DNA of 6,351 nucleotides. Source: CAYPKW01 sp964411425. Lineage in GTDB: Bacteria > Pseudomonadota > Alphaproteobacteria > Dongiales > Dongiaceae. Shown here in pieces: positions 6,297 to 6,351 of this stretch. A program made the position numbers and the translations under genes. Below the pieces are notes generated by a model. That model worked only from the letters and a program-made list of their open reading frames with translations. It was not told the origin of the DNA and ran no database searches. Each line of letters opens with the position of its first letter. The first letter of the stretch is position 1. The stretch lies in assembly GCA_964411425.1 (NCBI GenBank), contig CAYPKW010000116.1, positions 1 to 6,351 on the forward strand, read 5' to 3'.

Positions 6297-6351
6297 TGGT
6301 GCCCAGGGCCGGAATCGAACCAGCGACACGCGGATTTTCAGTCCGCTGCTC
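6297..6351 (-). tRNA. tRNA-Phe (GAA), 3' part; 5' end beyond the window
   Basis: Read on the minus strand, the sequence gives the D-stem end GAGC, A26, anticodon stem GCGGA/TCCGC and loop CTGAAAA with anticodon GAA (bases 6337-6339). A five-base variable region follows, then T-stem GCTGG/CCGGC around TTCGATT, acceptor strand CCTGGGC, A and an encoded CCA. The 5' acceptor strand and most of the D-arm lie past base 6351. The 3' end points toward the accessory genes, the standard geometry of an integration target, and tRNA genes are frequent attachment sites. No second copy of the 3' end is seen within the window. Confidence 0.92.

Noticed and set aside
1..6351. CRISPR array
   Set aside because: No regularly spaced repeats were found. 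The only repeats are two distant 71-bp copies and short tandem pairs.

Overview
The window looks like part of a degraded, high-GC accessory island from an alphaproteobacterium, probably Rhizobiales-like. This is inferred from strong G/C third-position bias in the main genes, a phage/plasmid-type ParB protein whose motifs resemble those I know from Rhizobiales mobile DNA, and an alphaproteobacterial-looking tRNA-Phe at the right edge. No species can be named from the sequence alone.

Left part (47-4902, + strand): three co-directional, closely spaced genes form the remains of an anti-phage-type operon. The first is the C-terminal half of a COG1743/DUF1156-type adenine DNA methylase. It is cut exactly inside its catalytic DPPYYD motif and has a stop codon just upstream. 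The second is a 220-aa protein of visibly lower GC with an R-x4-H motif (R145...H150), a candidate HEPN ribonuclease. The third is a full-length 921-aa DUF499 (COG1483) ATPase with intact Walker A and B motifs. As I recall, DUF1156 methylases and DUF499 ATPases travel together in defence islands, often with a helicase and DUF3780. Here the partners are missing. A GTGA overlap at the end of the DUF499 gene suggests that a further gene once followed and has been removed.

Middle part (4960-6010): two direct copies of a ~71-bp repeat flank about 900 bp that carries, on the minus strand, a ParB-like gene. That gene is broken by a single extra base at a CCC run (5459-5461) and loses its C-terminus at the edge of one repeat copy. 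Upstream of it, overlapping its start by ATGA, are the remains of another reading frame interrupted by TGA.

Right part (6009-6351): about 290 bases without a convincing gene, a perfect 11-bp tandem repeat, and then the 3' part of a tRNA-Phe(GAA) gene on the minus strand, running out of the window. Its 3' end faces the accessory genes, the usual geometry for an element integrated at a tRNA, but no integrase is visible.

Overall, a defence module (methylase, putative HEPN toxin, ATPase) beside a tRNA appears to have decayed through end truncations, a frameshift and repeat-associated rearrangement. The HEPN-candidate and ATPase pair is the part still intact.
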